From an uncultured Collinsella sp. (GTDB taxonomy: Bacteria > Actinomycetota > Coriobacteriia > Coriobacteriales > Coriobacteriaceae), in NCBI GenBank assembly GCA_900541065.1, contig UQIE01000023.1, positions 1-32,883 of the forward strand: a stretch of 32,883 nt of DNA. The letters run 5' to 3'. The notes below the pieces were generated by a model that was not told the origin of the DNA, did not search any database, and was given only the letters and a program-made list of their open reading frames with translations. The position numbers and the translations under genes are program-made. This document shows positions 15,653 through 24,157 of the stretch, in pieces; within the stretch, counting starts at the first letter, position 1; the number at the start of each line of letters is the position of its first letter.

Positions 15653-16189
15653 GTGTCTCGTATCGGTAATAAGCCTGTCCAGATTCCCGCCGGAGTCGAA
15701 GTGGCAGTCAACGGCAACAACGTTGTCGTCAAGGGCCCCAAGGGCCAGCTCGAGCTCGATGTCTTTGAGAAGCTCGCTATCAACGTCGAGGACAATGTTC
15801 TCACCGTTTCCCGTCCCGACGACGAGCGTGAGACCCGTGCCCGCCACGGCCTCACCCGCGCCCTCATCCACAACATGGTTGTTGGCGTTTCCGAGGGCTT
15901 CGAGAAGAAGCTCGAGCTCGCCGGCGTCGGTTACCGCGTGCAGCAGAAGGGCAAGAACCTCGAGTTCTCCCTGGGCTTCTCGCACCCCGTGATCGTCGAG
16001 GCTCCCGAGGGCATCACCTTCGAGGTTCCCGACAACACCCACGTGAACGTCAAGGGTATCAACAAGCAGCAGGTCGGTCAGATCGCCGCTGAGATCCGCG
16101 GCCATCGTCCTCCCGAGCCTTACAAGGGCAAGGGTATCCACTACGTTGGCGAGCACATCCGCCGCAAGCTGGGTAAGGCCGCCAAGTAG
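15653..16189 (+). CDS. rplF: 50S ribosomal protein L6
   Basis: The 178-aa product is L6, which binds 23S rRNA near the sarcin-ricin loop. It begins SRIGNKPVQIPAGVEV and ends with the conserved RPPEPYKGKGIHYVGE. Start codon is GTG, with AAGGAG at 15641-15646. The gap to rplR (75 nt) holds a perfect hairpin. Confidence 0.98.
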   Translation: MSRIGNKPVQIPAGVEVAVNGNNVVVKGPKGQLELDVFEKLAINVEDNVLTVSRPDDERETRARHGLTRALIHNMVVGVSEGFEKKLELAGVGYRVQQKGKNLEFSLGFSHPVIVEAPEGITFEVPDNTHVNVKGINKQQVGQIAAEIRGHRPPEPYKGKGIHYVGEHIRRKLGKAAK

Positions 16190-16214
16190 TCGTAACCGAC
16201 TCACTCGCATAAGA

Positions 16215-16236
16215 CCAGCACCCCGTCAGGTGCTGG
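16215..16236 (+). repeat. hairpin between rplF and rplR
   Basis: CCAGCACC at 16215-16222 pairs exactly with GGTGCTGG at 16229-16236 around a 6-nt loop. The T run (CCTTTTTAGG) comes about 12 nt later and overlaps the rplR ribosome site, so this is probably an RNA-processing or regulatory hairpin, not a terminator. Confidence 0.55.
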
Positions 16237-16264
16237 CAAGATCAACCTTTTTAGGAGTTTACGT

Positions 16265-16633
16265 ATGAACAAGCATAAGGCGAAGCTGGAAGGCCTCAAG
16301 CGTCGTCAGCGTCGTGTTCGCGGCAAGGTCTCGGGTACCTCCGAGCGTCCGCGTCTTCGCGTGACCCGTACTAACGCCAACATCTATGCCCAGATCATCG
16401 ACGACAGCAAGGGCTCCAGCCTGACGCTCGTCTCTGCCTCGACCCTCGAGGCCGAGTTCAAGGGCACCCACACCTCGAACAAGGAGGCTGCGGAGAAGGT
16501 CGGTCAGCTCGTTGGCAAGCGCGCCATCGAGGCCGGCATCACCAAGGTCGCCTTCGATCGCGGTGGCCGTATCTACCATGGCCGCGTCAAGGCCCTCGCC
16601 GACGGTGCTCGTGCCGCCGGTCTCGAGTTCTAG
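16265..16633 (+). CDS. rplR: 50S ribosomal protein L18
   Basis: The 122-aa product is L18, which binds 5S rRNA beside L5. A basic N-terminus (NKHKAKLEGLKRRQRRVRGK) is followed by the conserved RPRLRVTRTNANIYAQIIDD and FDRGGRIYHGRVKALADGAR. AGGAG lies before the ATG. Its TAG stop is embedded in the rpsE ribosome site TAGGAGGT, which favours coupled translation. Confidence 0.98.
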   Translation: MNKHKAKLEGLKRRQRRVRGKVSGTSERPRLRVTRTNANIYAQIIDDSKGSSLTLVSASTLEAEFKGTHTSNKEAAEKVGQLVGKRAIEAGITKVAFDRGGRIYHGRVKALADGARAAGLEF

Positions 16634-16647
16634 GAGGTATGTAGCAC

Positions 16648-17172
16648 ATGGCTCGTAATCAGAAGCAGCAGCGCGAGGCCTCCGAGTTCGAGGAGCGCGT
16701 CGTTTACATCAACCGCGTGTCGAAGACCGTCAAGGGTGGTCGTCGCATGAGCCTCGTCGCTCTCGTCGTCGTTGGCGACGGCAAGGGCAACGTCGGCGTT
16801 GGCATGGGCAAGTCCGCTGAGGTGCCCATGGCCATCTCCAAGGCATCTCTCGATGCCAAGAAGAACATGTTCCACGTGCCGGTGACCGAGCAGGGCACCA
16901 TCCCGCACGAGGTTCTCGGCCACTTTGGTGCCGGCCGCATCATCATCAAGCCCGCTGTCGAGGGTACCGGCGTTATCGCCGGCGGCGCTGTGCGTCCCCT
17001 CTTTGAGCTTGCTGGCATCAAGAACGTCCTGTCCAAGTCCCTCGGTACCGACAACGGCCTCAACATCATCAAGGCTGCCGTCGAGGGCCTCAAGGAGCTC
17101 TCCAGCCCTGAGGACGTCGCGGCTCGCCGTGGCCTGACGGTCTCCGAGATGTTCGTCGGTAAGGAGAACTAA
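16648..17172 (+). CDS. rpsE: 30S ribosomal protein S5
   Basis: The 174-aa product is S5, important for translational accuracy and the mRNA entry helicase. The N-terminal double-stranded RNA-binding domain includes FEERVVYINRVSKTVKGGRR and VGDGKGNVGVGMGKS; the C-terminal domain has PAVEGTGVIAGGAVRPLFEL and KNVLSKSLGTDN. TAGGAGGT overlaps the rplR stop. rpmD begins 2 nt after the stop. Confidence 0.98.
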   Translation: MARNQKQQREASEFEERVVYINRVSKTVKGGRRMSLVALVVVGDGKGNVGVGMGKSAEVPMAISKASLDAKKNMFHVPVTEQGTIPHEVLGHFGAGRIIIKPAVEGTGVIAGGAVRPLFELAGIKNVLSKSLGTDNGLNIIKAAVEGLKELSSPEDVAARRGLTVSEMFVGKEN

Positions 17173-17174
17173 GC

Positions 17175-17357
17175 ATGGCTGACACCATCAAGATCAAGCA
17201 GGTCCGCAGCACCAACGGTTGCAAGCAGGACCAGGTCCGTACTGTCCGTGCCCTCGGTCTCCACAGGATCCGCGAGGTTCGCGAGATTGCTGACAACGAG
17301 TCCGTCCGCGGCATGATCTTCAAGGTCAAGCACCTTGTCGAGATTGTAGAGGAGTAG
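17175..17357 (+). CDS. rpmD: 50S ribosomal protein L30
   Basis: The 60-aa product is L30, a small 23S rRNA-binding protein. Conserved parts are IKQVRSTNGCKQDQVRTVRALGL and VRGMIFKVKHLVEIVEE. AAGGAG lies inside the end of rpsE. Spacing of 2 nt on the left and 3 nt to rplO suggests tight coupling. Confidence 0.97.
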   Translation: MADTIKIKQVRSTNGCKQDQVRTVRALGLHRIREVREIADNESVRGMIFKVKHLVEIVEE

Positions 17358-17360
17358 TAA

Positions 17361-17810
17361 ATGCAGCTTCACGATCTTACTCCCGCGCCCGGTTCCACCA
17401 AGAACCGCAAGCGCGTCGGCCGTGGCAATTCTTCGGGTCACGGCACCACTTCTGGCCGCGGTCAGAAGGGCCAGGGTTCCCGCTCTGGCGGCACCAAGGG
17501 TGCCGGCTTCGAGGGTGGCCAGACTCCGCTGGCTATGCGCCTGCCCAAGCTTCCGGGCTTCCGTAACCCCCGTCGTATCGAGTACACCGCTGTTAACGTT
17601 GAGCGTCTCGAGCGTAAGTTCGAGGACGGCGCTGTGATCGACGGTGCCGCTCTTAAGGCCGCTCGCATCACCAAGAGCGAGTTCGAGCCCGTCAAGGTGC
17701 TCGGCAATGGTGAGCTCACCAAGAAGTTCACGGTCAAGGTCGACAAGGTCAGCGCTTCTGCGCAGGCCAAGATCGAGGCCGCCGGCGGAAAGGTCGAGCT
17801 GCCGTGCTAA
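17361..17810 (+). CDS. rplO: 50S ribosomal protein L15
   Basis: The 149-aa product is L15, a late-assembling 23S rRNA-binding protein. It begins MQLHDLTPAPGSTKNRKRVG, followed by the glycine/arginine-rich extension (GNSSGHGTTSGRGQKGQGSR) typical of the family. Its stop overlaps the secY GTG start by 7 nt. Confidence 0.98.
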   Translation: MQLHDLTPAPGSTKNRKRVGRGNSSGHGTTSGRGQKGQGSRSGGTKGAGFEGGQTPLAMRLPKLPGFRNPRRIEYTAVNVERLERKFEDGAVIDGAALKAARITKSEFEPVKVLGNGELTKKFTVKVDKVSASAQAKIEAAGGKVELPC

Positions 17811-19090
17811 ATGGCCTTAAGAATGCTTTCCGCATCAAAGAATTGCGCGAAAAGATTCTTTTTACCATAGCTATGCTCGTCGTGTACCGCATTGGTGCGC
17901 ACGTTCCTGTGCCCGGCATTCCCTTCCAGGGGATGCTGGGCCTTTTCTCGACCGATAACAATTCGGTCGCCGCAGGTGCTATGGCCCTCCTGAATCTTTT
18001 CTCTGGCGGCGCGTTGAGCTATGTGTCGGTGTTTTCGCTGGGCATCATGCCTTACATCACCAGCTCGATCATCCTCCAGATGCTCCAGGCCGTTGTGCCT
18101 TCCCTGCATGAGCTTGCCCGCGAGGGCGAGGTCGGTCAGACCAAGATTACGCAGTATTCGCGTTACCTCACCCTTGCTCTGGCAATCCTCAACTCCGTGG
18201 GTTACCTCTTCCTCTTTAAGAGCTTCGGCATCAGCTTCAATGGCGCCGGCGCTCCCGAGATCATCTTCGACCTCATGATCGTCGGTACGCTCACCGCGGG
18301 CGCCATGCTGATCATGTGGATTGGTGAGCTCATCACCCAGCGCGGTATCGGCAATGGCATGTCGCTGATCATCTTCGCGAACATCATGGCCGGTCTGCCG
18401 CAGGCTATCTTCTCCAGCACCGAGGGCAATGCCGGTGGCATCATCACCATGGTGATCATCTGCGCCATCATCCTGCTGGTTATCCCGCTGATTGTTTTCC
18501 TTGAGCGCGGCCAGCGCCGCATCCCGGTCTCCTACGCTAAGCGCGTCGTGGGCCGTCGCATGATGGGTGGCCAGACCACCTACCTGCCCATCAAGGTCAA
18601 CACCGCGGGTGTCGTGCCGATCATCTTCGCTTCGGCGCTGCTGTACTTCCCGGCTCAGATTGCCGTGTTCTTCCCCGGCATCGGCTGGATTCAGGCAGTT
18701 GCCTCCGCGCTTTCGACCGGTTGGCTCAACTGGGTGCTTAACGTTGTCCTCATCGTGTTCTTCGCGTACTTCTACACCTCCATGGTGTTCAACCCCGATG
18801 ATACGGCCGACAACCTTAAGAAACAGGGCGGCTTTATTCCGGGCGTGCGTCCGGGTAGGGCTACCGCGGCCTACATCAAGAACGCGCTCAACAAGATTAC
18901 GCTTCCCAGCGCTGTCTTTTTGGCGCTCATCGCCATCGTGCCTTCGATCATCTTCTCCTTCACGGGTAACCATCTGATCCAGGCATTTGGCGGCACGTCC
19001 ATCCTCATCATGGTCGGCGTCGTGCTCGACACGGTCGATAAGCTCGAAGGCCAGATCAAGATGTATGATTACGATGGATTCTTTAAATAG
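17804..19090 (+). CDS. secY: preprotein translocase subunit SecY
   Basis: The 428-aa integral membrane protein is the central pore of the Sec translocon, with about ten membrane helices. The family segment GIMPYITSSIILQMLQ, the loop QRRIPVSYAKRVVGRRMMGG and the C-terminal GVVLDTVDKLEGQIKMYDYDGF are clear. The start is a GTG overlapping the rplO stop; GGAAAGG lies about 10 nt upstream, and the nearby ATG at 17811 is out of frame. It is followed by adk after 18 nt, the usual order. Confidence 0.97.
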   Translation: MLNGLKNAFRIKELREKILFTIAMLVVYRIGAHVPVPGIPFQGMLGLFSTDNNSVAAGAMALLNLFSGGALSYVSVFSLGIMPYITSSIILQMLQAVVPSLHELAREGEVGQTKITQYSRYLTLALAILNSVGYLFLFKSFGISFNGAGAPEIIFDLMIVGTLTAGAMLIMWIGELITQRGIGNGMSLIIFANIMAGLPQAIFSSTEGNAGGIITMVIICAIILLVIPLIVFLERGQRRIPVSYAKRVVGRRMMGGQTTYLPIKVNTAGVVPIIFASALLYFPAQIAVFFPGIGWIQAVASALSTGWLNWVLNVVLIVFFAYFYTSMVFNPDDTADNLKKQGGFIPGVRPGRATAAYIKNALNKITLPSAVFLALIAIVPSIIFSFTGNHLIQAFGGTSILIMVGVVLDTVDKLEGQIKMYDYDGFFK

Positions 19091-19108
19091 GCTAGAGGAG
19101 GATTGCTC

Positions 19109-19735
19109 ATGAACCTCGTATTGCTCGGAGCTCCGGGTGCCGGTAAGGGCACCGTCGCACAGGAGCTCGTCGCCGAGTTTGGCGTCGCCCATATTTCCAC
19201 GGGCGACCTGCTGCGTGCTGCCGTCAAGGGTGGCACCGAGCTTGGTATTCAGGCTAAGAAGTACATGGACGCTGGCGAGCTCGTTCCCGACCAGCTCGTG
19301 ATCGACCTTGTCAAGGAGCGCCTTGCCGCCGATGACGCCCAGCAGGGCTTCATCCTCGACGGCTTCCCGCGCAACACCGCCCAGGCCGTGACGCTCGATT
19401 CCGAGCTCTCCGCCATGGGTCGCGAGATCGACTGTGCCCTTCTGGTCGATGTGGCCCCCGAGGTCATTATCGATCGTCTGTCTTCGCGTCGCACCTGCCG
19501 CGCCTGCGGTTACACCGGCACCGCTGCCGATGCTACCTGCCCCAAGTGTGGCGGCGAGATGTATCAGCGCGACGACGACAAGCCCGAGACCATCAAGAAC
19601 CGTCTCGACGTCTACGAGAAGTCCACGAGTCCGCTCGTCGACTACTATCGTGGCCAGGGTCTGCTCAAGTCGGTCAACGGTGACCAGGCTCGTGAGACCG
19701 TGTACGGGGATGTCAAAGAGGCTCTCGGTCTATGA
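19109..19735 (+). CDS. adk: adenylate kinase
   Basis: The 208-aa enzyme converts AMP and ATP to two ADP. The P-loop GAPGAGKGT is at residues 7-15; DGFPRN is the NMP-binding motif. The LID carries a four-cysteine zinc site (CRACG and CPKCG) as in Gram-positive adenylate kinases. The ATG at 19109 follows GAGGAGGA; a TTG two codons earlier is less likely. The TGA stop overlaps the map ATG (ATGA). Confidence 0.97.
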   Translation: MNLVLLGAPGAGKGTVAQELVAEFGVAHISTGDLLRAAVKGGTELGIQAKKYMDAGELVPDQLVIDLVKERLAADDAQQGFILDGFPRNTAQAVTLDSELSAMGREIDCALLVDVAPEVIIDRLSSRRTCRACGYTGTAADATCPKCGGEMYQRDDDKPETIKNRLDVYEKSTSPLVDYYRGQGLLKSVNGDQARETVYGDVKEALGL

Positions 19736-20520
19736 TCAAGATTAAGTCTGCAACGCAAATCGAGCAGATGAAGAAGGCAGGAGCGCTATCTAAGATGGCG
19801 CTCCGCCACGTTGGAGCCATGGTGCGCCCCGGCGTTTCGACTTTTGAGCTCGATCAGCTCGCGGAGCAGATTATCCGCATGCATGGCGGCACCCCGGCCT
19901 TTAAGGGTTACGGCGGGTTCCCGGGGACCATTTGCGCATCGATCAACGATGCCGTGGTCCATGGTATTCCCAACCCCGACATGATCCTGCGCGATGGCGA
20001 TATCATCTCCATCGATACGGGAGCCGTTGTCGACGGTTGGGTCGGCGATAACGCTTGGACGTTTTTCGTCGGCACCCCCACGCCCGAAGCCAAGGCTTTG
20101 TGCGAGGTCACGCGCGATTGCCTTAAGGCTGCCATCGAGCAGGCTGTTCCCGGTAACCATATCGGGGACGTCGGTTATGCCGTTCAGTCCCTCGCCGAGT
20201 CTCACGGTTACGGCGTGCTTCGTGATTATGTGGGCCATGGCATTGGCCGCGTGATGCACGAGGACCCCAATGTTCCTAACTATGGAAAGAAGGGGAGGGG
20301 CGTTCGCCTCCAGGCCGGCATGGTCATTGCCATCGAGCCGATGGTTACGATGGGTTCCAACCATGTGAGCACGGGCTCCGACGGTTGGATTGTTACGACC
20401 AACGACCACCTGCCCGCCGCGCACTACGAGAACACCGTCGCCATTACCAATGACGGTCCGGTGATTCTCACCACGGATGCGCAAGGTGCTTGGTGTTCGC
20501 TCCAAGGCGGAGAAATGTAA
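19732..20520 (+). CDS. map: methionine aminopeptidase type I
   Basis: The 262-aa enzyme removes the initiator methionine from nascent proteins. The two-metal site is Asp95 and Asp106 (IDTGAVVDGWVGDNAWT), His169 (GHGIGRVMHEDP), Glu202 (AIEPMV) and Glu233 (HYENTVA); His78 is the usual substrate-binding histidine. There is no N-terminal zinc-finger extension. It overlaps adk by 4 nt. An 88-nt inverted repeat follows. Confidence 0.97.
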   Translation: MIKIKSATQIEQMKKAGALSKMALRHVGAMVRPGVSTFELDQLAEQIIRMHGGTPAFKGYGGFPGTICASINDAVVHGIPNPDMILRDGDIISIDTGAVVDGWVGDNAWTFFVGTPTPEAKALCEVTRDCLKAAIEQAVPGNHIGDVGYAVQSLAESHGYGVLRDYVGHGIGRVMHEDPNVPNYGKKGRGVRLQAGMVIAIEPMVTMGSNHVSTGSDGWIVTTNDHLPAAHYENTVAITNDGPVILTTDAQGAWCSLQGGEM

Positions 20521-20531
20521 AAGTCGCCGCC

Positions 20532-20619
20532 CCCTGATGCCCAACCTCGCCTTTCAATTTCGAAGGCATGAGCCCAAGGTCTATGCCTTCTCATTTCAAG
20601 GCGATCTTGGGCATCAGGG
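20532..20619. repeat. long imperfect inverted repeat between map and infA
   Basis: The arms at 20532-20569 and 20583-20619 pair in three blocks: 13 bp perfect (from CCCTGATGCCCAA), 7 bp (TCGCCTT), and 8 bp (GAAGGCAT), with two internal loops and a 13-nt apical loop. There is no T tract directly after it. It may stop or trim the secY-adk-map message before the infA promoter. A short palindrome, ACATTT-C-AAATGT, follows at 20634-20646. Confidence 0.7.
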
Positions 20620-20684
20620 AACGGCTTTGTTTTACATTTCAAATGTAACAAGTTCCACTTAGTTGTGGAGCCATTACGAAGTTA

Positions 20685-20713
20685 TTACGATGCGTGCATA
20701 CGTGTTGTAGAAT
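20685..20713 (+). promoter_or_regulatory. predicted infA operon promoter
   Basis: TTACGA at 20685-20690 and TAGAAT at 20708-20713 are spaced 17 bp; the -10 has 5 of 6 consensus bases and the -35 only 3. It precedes infA by about 40 nt and follows the long inverted repeat, so a new transcript probably begins here. Confidence 0.45.
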
Positions 20714-20752
20714 ACTCAATCGCTGTCGTTTTCTAGAGAAAGATGATTGCTT

Positions 20753-20971
20753 GTGAAGAAGGAAGACGCAATTGAGCTCGAGGGTACGGTAAAGGAACCG
20801 TTGCCCAACGCCATGTTTAAGGTCGAGCTCGAGAACGGTCATTCGGTTCTGTGCAACATTTCTGGCAAGATCCGAATGAATTACATCCGTATTCTCCCCG
20901 GTGACAGGGTTGTCGTGGAGCTTTCCCCGTACGACCTGACCCGCGGCCGCATCACCTATCGCTACAAATAG
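20753..20971 (+). CDS. infA: translation initiation factor IF-1
   Basis: The 72-aa product is IF-1, an S1/OB-fold protein that binds the ribosomal A site during initiation. It reads KKEDAIELEGTVKEPLPNAM and includes ISGKIRMNYIRILPGDRVVVELSPYDL in two shorter pieces. The usual family length is 72 aa, which supports the GTG at 20753; a TTG two codons upstream is in frame but would make it longer. The weak AGAAAGA is the ribosome site. Confidence 0.95.
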   Translation: MKKEDAIELEGTVKEPLPNAMFKVELENGHSVLCNISGKIRMNYIRILPGDRVVVELSPYDLTRGRITYRYK

Positions 20972-21121
20972 CGGCACGCATACACGCACTCCATTTCCGA
21001 CTGCAGGCTTAGCTCAACCTACGGTCGGATTGTGTGTGAAGACCAGCCATAGTTTTAAACGCCTGCGGCTGGGCGAGTAGATAGTAGGGAAGTAGTTTGA
21101 GCGCTACCGAAAGGAAGAACG

Positions 21122-21235
21122 ATGAAGGTACGTCCTTCGGTCAAGAAGATGTGCGATAAGTGCAAAATCATTAGGCGCCATGGCAAGGTCCTCGTCATTT
21201 GCGAGAACCCCCGTCATAAGCAGCGTCAGGGTTAA
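21122..21235 (+). CDS. rpmJ: 50S ribosomal protein L36
   Basis: A 37-aa product, MKVRPSVKKMCDKCKIIRRH followed by GKVLVICENPRHKQRQG, is L36 of the zinc-containing type. Cys11, Cys14, Cys27 and His32 are the expected zinc ligands. AAGGAAG lies upstream. The 150-nt gap after infA holds a weak hairpin (TCCGAC with GTCGGA), no gene. Confidence 0.96.
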   Translation: MKVRPSVKKMCDKCKIIRRHGKVLVICENPRHKQRQG

Positions 21236-21249
21236 GAGAGGAGACTACG

Positions 21250-21624
21250 TTGGCCCGTATTAATGGTGTCGACCTCCCGCGTGAGAAGCGCGTTGAGATC
21301 GGTCTGACCTACATTTACGGCATCGGCCGCACCACTGCGACGAAGATTTGCGTCGAGTGCAACGTTAACGTGGATACGCGCGTTAAGGACCTCACCGAGG
21401 ATGAGGTTAACGCCATCCGCGATTATATCGACAAGAACCAGATCATGGTTGAGGGCGACCTCCGCCGTGAGCGCAACCAGAACGTCAAGCGCCTTATGGA
21501 CATCGGCTGCAACCGCGGCCTTCGTCACCGCAAGGGCCTCCCGGTCCGCGGCCAGCGCACCCACACTAACGCTCGTACCCGCAAGGGCCCGAAGCGTCAG
21601 ATCGGTGCTAAGAAGAAGAAATAA
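21250..21624 (+). CDS. rpsM: 30S ribosomal protein S13
   Basis: The 124-aa product is S13 of the 30S head, contacting the P-site tRNA and L5. It begins ARINGVDLPREKRVEIGLTY and ends with RGQRTHTNARTRKGPKRQIG. The start codon is TTG, set by GAGAGGAGA and by alignment with the family N-terminus. rpsK follows after 14 nt with AAGGAG overlapping the stop. Confidence 0.97.
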   Translation: MARINGVDLPREKRVEIGLTYIYGIGRTTATKICVECNVNVDTRVKDLTEDEVNAIRDYIDKNQIMVEGDLRRERNQNVKRLMDIGCNRGLRHRKGLPVRGQRTHTNARTRKGPKRQIGAKKKK

Positions 21625-21638
21625 GGAGCGCTAGATAG

Positions 21639-22043
21639 ATGGCTACTGCTAAGAAGAACGTTCGCGCTGCCCGTCTGAAGCGCGCGGACCGTAAGAACAT
21701 TTCCGTGGGCCAGGCTCACATTCGTTCTACGTTCAACAACACGATCGTTTCGATCACCGATCCCCAGGGCAACGTCATTTCCTGGAAGTCGGCTGGCCAG
21801 GTGGGCTTCAAGGGCTCCCGTAAGTCCACGCCGTTCGCTGCCCAGATGGCTGCCGAGGCTGCTGCCAAGCAGGCCATGGAGCACGGTATGAAGAAGGTTT
21901 CCGTCTTCGTCAAGGGCCCCGGCTCCGGTCGTGAGACCGCCATCCGCTCCCTCCAGGCTGCTGGCCTCGAGGTCTCGAGCATCCAGGACAAGACCCCCAT
22001 TCCGCACAACGGCTGCCGCCCCAAGAAGCGTCGCCGCGTGTAA
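21639..22043 (+). CDS. rpsK: 30S ribosomal protein S11
   Basis: The 134-aa product is S11 of the 30S platform near the mRNA exit. Motifs: GQAHIRSTFNNTIVSITDPQ, VFVKGPGSGRETAIRSLQ and the basic C-terminal PIPHNGCRPKKRRRV. AAGGAG upstream overlaps the end of rpsM. Confidence 0.98.
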   Translation: MATAKKNVRAARLKRADRKNISVGQAHIRSTFNNTIVSITDPQGNVISWKSAGQVGFKGSRKSTPFAAQMAAEAAAKQAMEHGMKKVSVFVKGPGSGRETAIRSLQAAGLEVSSIQDKTPIPHNGCRPKKRRRV

Positions 22044-22062
22044 CTGAAAGGATCGTATCAAT

Positions 22063-22659
22063 ATGGCAATCGACAGGACTCCTGTTCTTAAGCGCTGCCG
22101 TCAGCTCGGGATCGATCCCGCTGAGCTCGGTTACAGCAGCAAGAAGGAATCTATCCGTCAGCCCAAGCGCCGTCGCAAGGAATCTGAGTACGGCATGCAG
22201 CTGCGCGAGAAGCAGAAGGTCAAGTTTATTTATGGCGTTCTGGAGAAGCAGTTCCACGGCTACTTCAACAAGGCCCGTAAGATGAACGGCGTCACCGGTG
22301 AGAACCTCATGATCATCCTTGAGTCTCGCCTCGACAACGTTGTCTTCCGTCTTGGCTTCGCCCGCACCCGCAAAGAGGCTCGTCAGTCCGTTCGTCACGG
22401 TCACTTCACCGTGAACGGCAAGCGCGTGGACATCCCGTCCTACCGCGTCAAGGCCGGCGACGTCGTCGCTGTCGGCGAGAAGTTCCGTGACCTCCTCCCC
22501 ATCAAGGAGGCCCTGATTTCCTCCGAGCGCTTTGAGGTCCCTGGCTGGCTCGAGGTCGATATCGAGAAGCTGTCTGGTAACGTGCTCGCTCTGCCGACGC
22601 GTGAGCAGATCAGCGGTGATATCAACGAGCAGCTCATCGTCGAGCTCTACTCTAAGTAG
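22063..22659 (+). CDS. rpsD: 30S ribosomal protein S4
   Basis: The 198-aa product is S4, a primary 16S rRNA-binding assembly protein with a C-terminal S4 RNA-binding domain (LESRLDNVVFRLGFARTRKE, then VRHGHFTVNGKRVDIPSYRV). The N-terminus has only one cysteine (Cys12), so the zinc site found in some S4 proteins is absent. GAAAGGA precedes the ATG. Confidence 0.97.
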   Translation: MAIDRTPVLKRCRQLGIDPAELGYSSKKESIRQPKRRRKESEYGMQLREKQKVKFIYGVLEKQFHGYFNKARKMNGVTGENLMIILESRLDNVVFRLGFARTRKEARQSVRHGHFTVNGKRVDIPSYRVKAGDVVAVGEKFRDLLPIKEALISSERFEVPGWLEVDIEKLSGNVLALPTREQISGDINEQLIVELYSK

Positions 22660-22691
22660 TCCATCCGGGCTGCTGAGGCTGGAGGTAATAC

Positions 22692-23633
22692 ATGTCAGAA
22701 TTCATTAGGCCTCAGGTTCAGGTCGAAGAGATCAACGAGACGTCTGCTCGTGTCTCCGTCGAGCCGCTCGAGCGTGGCTACGGCGATACGCTGGGTAACT
22801 CCCTTCGTCGCGTTCTTCTGTCCTCGCTCGAGGGTGCCGCCGTCGAGGCTATTCAGATCGATGGCGCGCAGCACGAGTTCATGACCATCCCTAACATGGT
22901 CGAGGATGTCACCGACATCGTCCTGAATGTCAAGGGTCTTGTCTTCAGGGCTCTCGGCACGACCGACGAGGCGACCGCCACCATTTCGGTTGACGGCCCC
23001 TGCGAGGTCACCGGTGCGGACTTCTTTATTCCGTCCGAGTTTGAGCTGGTCAACCCCGAGCAGCACATCGCTACGCTCACCGAGGGTGGCCATCTCACCA
23101 TGAGCATGCGCATCGGCTATGGCCGCGGCTATGTTTCTGGCGAGGCCAACATACGCGACAACGATCCCATCGGTGTGATCCACGTCGACTCGCTGTACTC
23201 GCCGGTTTCCCGTTGCGCCAAGCTCGTTGAGGCTTGCCGTGTCGGTCAGCACACCGACTACGACCGCCTTGTCCTCGAGATCGAGACCAACGGCTCCATC
23301 GCCCCGCGCGACGCCGTGGTCCAGGCTGCCAATATCATTAACCAGCATATGGCTGCCTTTATGAACCTTGCCGAGACCCCCGAGGTCGAGGAGGAGGCTT
23401 CGATCTTCGCTCCCGAGGTCACCAACGACAACGCTGAGCTGGACAAGCAGATCGAGGATCTGGACCTTTCCGTCCGTTCTTACAACTGCCTTAAGCGCGC
23501 CAGCATTCACTCGGTCCGTCAGCTCGTTGAGTTCTCGGAGAACGATCTGCTCAACATCCGTAACTTCGGTGTTAAGTCGATCGAGGAAGTGAAGGACAAG
23601 CTTGAGTCCATGGGCCTGAGCCTGAAGGCTTAA
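22692..23633 (+). CDS. rpoA: RNA polymerase alpha subunit
   Basis: The 313-aa product is the alpha subunit, which assembles RNA polymerase. The N-terminal domain has RGYGDTLGNSLRRVLLSSLE (dimer and beta contacts); the C-terminal domain has LDLSVRSYNCLKRASIHSV and LLNIRNFGVKSIEEVKDKL, which bind UP elements and activators. GGAGGT precedes the ATG. Normal length and operon position. Confidence 0.98.
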   Translation: MSEFIRPQVQVEEINETSARVSVEPLERGYGDTLGNSLRRVLLSSLEGAAVEAIQIDGAQHEFMTIPNMVEDVTDIVLNVKGLVFRALGTTDEATATISVDGPCEVTGADFFIPSEFELVNPEQHIATLTEGGHLTMSMRIGYGRGYVSGEANIRDNDPIGVIHVDSLYSPVSRCAKLVEACRVGQHTDYDRLVLEIETNGSIAPRDAVVQAANIINQHMAAFMNLAETPEVEEEASIFAPEVTNDNAELDKQIEDLDLSVRSYNCLKRASIHSVRQLVEFSENDLLNIRNFGVKSIEEVKDKLESMGLSLKA

Positions 23634-23663
23634 TGCTTCGCATATTTGAGGAGAAACTAGACC

Positions 23664-24131
23664 ATGCGTCACAACGTTAAGAAGGGCCTGAAGCTCGGCA
23701 CCGATGCGAGCCACACCAAGGCCATGAAGAAGAGCCTTGCTAAGGCCCTCTTCGAGAACGACCGCATCAAGACCACCGAGACCCGCGCTAAGGCGCTGCG
23801 TTCGGTCGTCGATCCGATCATCACCTGGGCCAAGAAGGGCGACCTGCACTCTCGTCGTCTGGCTATCGCCAAGCTCGGCGATAAGCAGCTCGTTGCCGAG
23901 ATCTTCGACAAGGCTGCTCAGGGCATGTGGCAGGACCGCAACGGCGGTTACACCCGCATCATGAAGCTCGGTAACCGCAAGGGCGACAACGCTCCCATCG
24001 TTATCATGGAGCTCGTCACCGAGCCTTGCATGCCTAAGGCTAAGAAGGCTGCTCCGGCCCCCAAGAAGGCCGCTGCTCCCAAGAAGGTTGAGGCTGCCGA
24101 GGAGGCTCCTGCTGAGGAGACCGCTGAGTAG
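23664..24131 (+). CDS. rplQ: 50S ribosomal protein L17 with C-terminal extension
   Basis: The 155-aa product is L17, near the peptide exit tunnel. It begins MRHNVKKGLKLGTDASHTKA and has the family's TTETRAKALRSVVDPII. Residues from about 122 form an Ala/Lys/Pro/Glu-rich tail (KKAAPAPKKAAAPKK, then an acidic end) not found in the roughly 120-aa standard protein; actinobacterial L17 proteins often carry such tails. GAGGAG precedes the ATG and a strong terminator follows. Confidence 0.97.
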   Translation: MRHNVKKGLKLGTDASHTKAMKKSLAKALFENDRIKTTETRAKALRSVVDPIITWAKKGDLHSRRLAIAKLGDKQLVAEIFDKAAQGMWQDRNGGYTRIMKLGNRKGDNAPIVIMELVTEPCMPKAKKAAPAPKKAAAPKKVEAAEEAPAEETAE

Positions 24132-24157
24132 ACAATCCGTCTGCATAGGCTATATTC

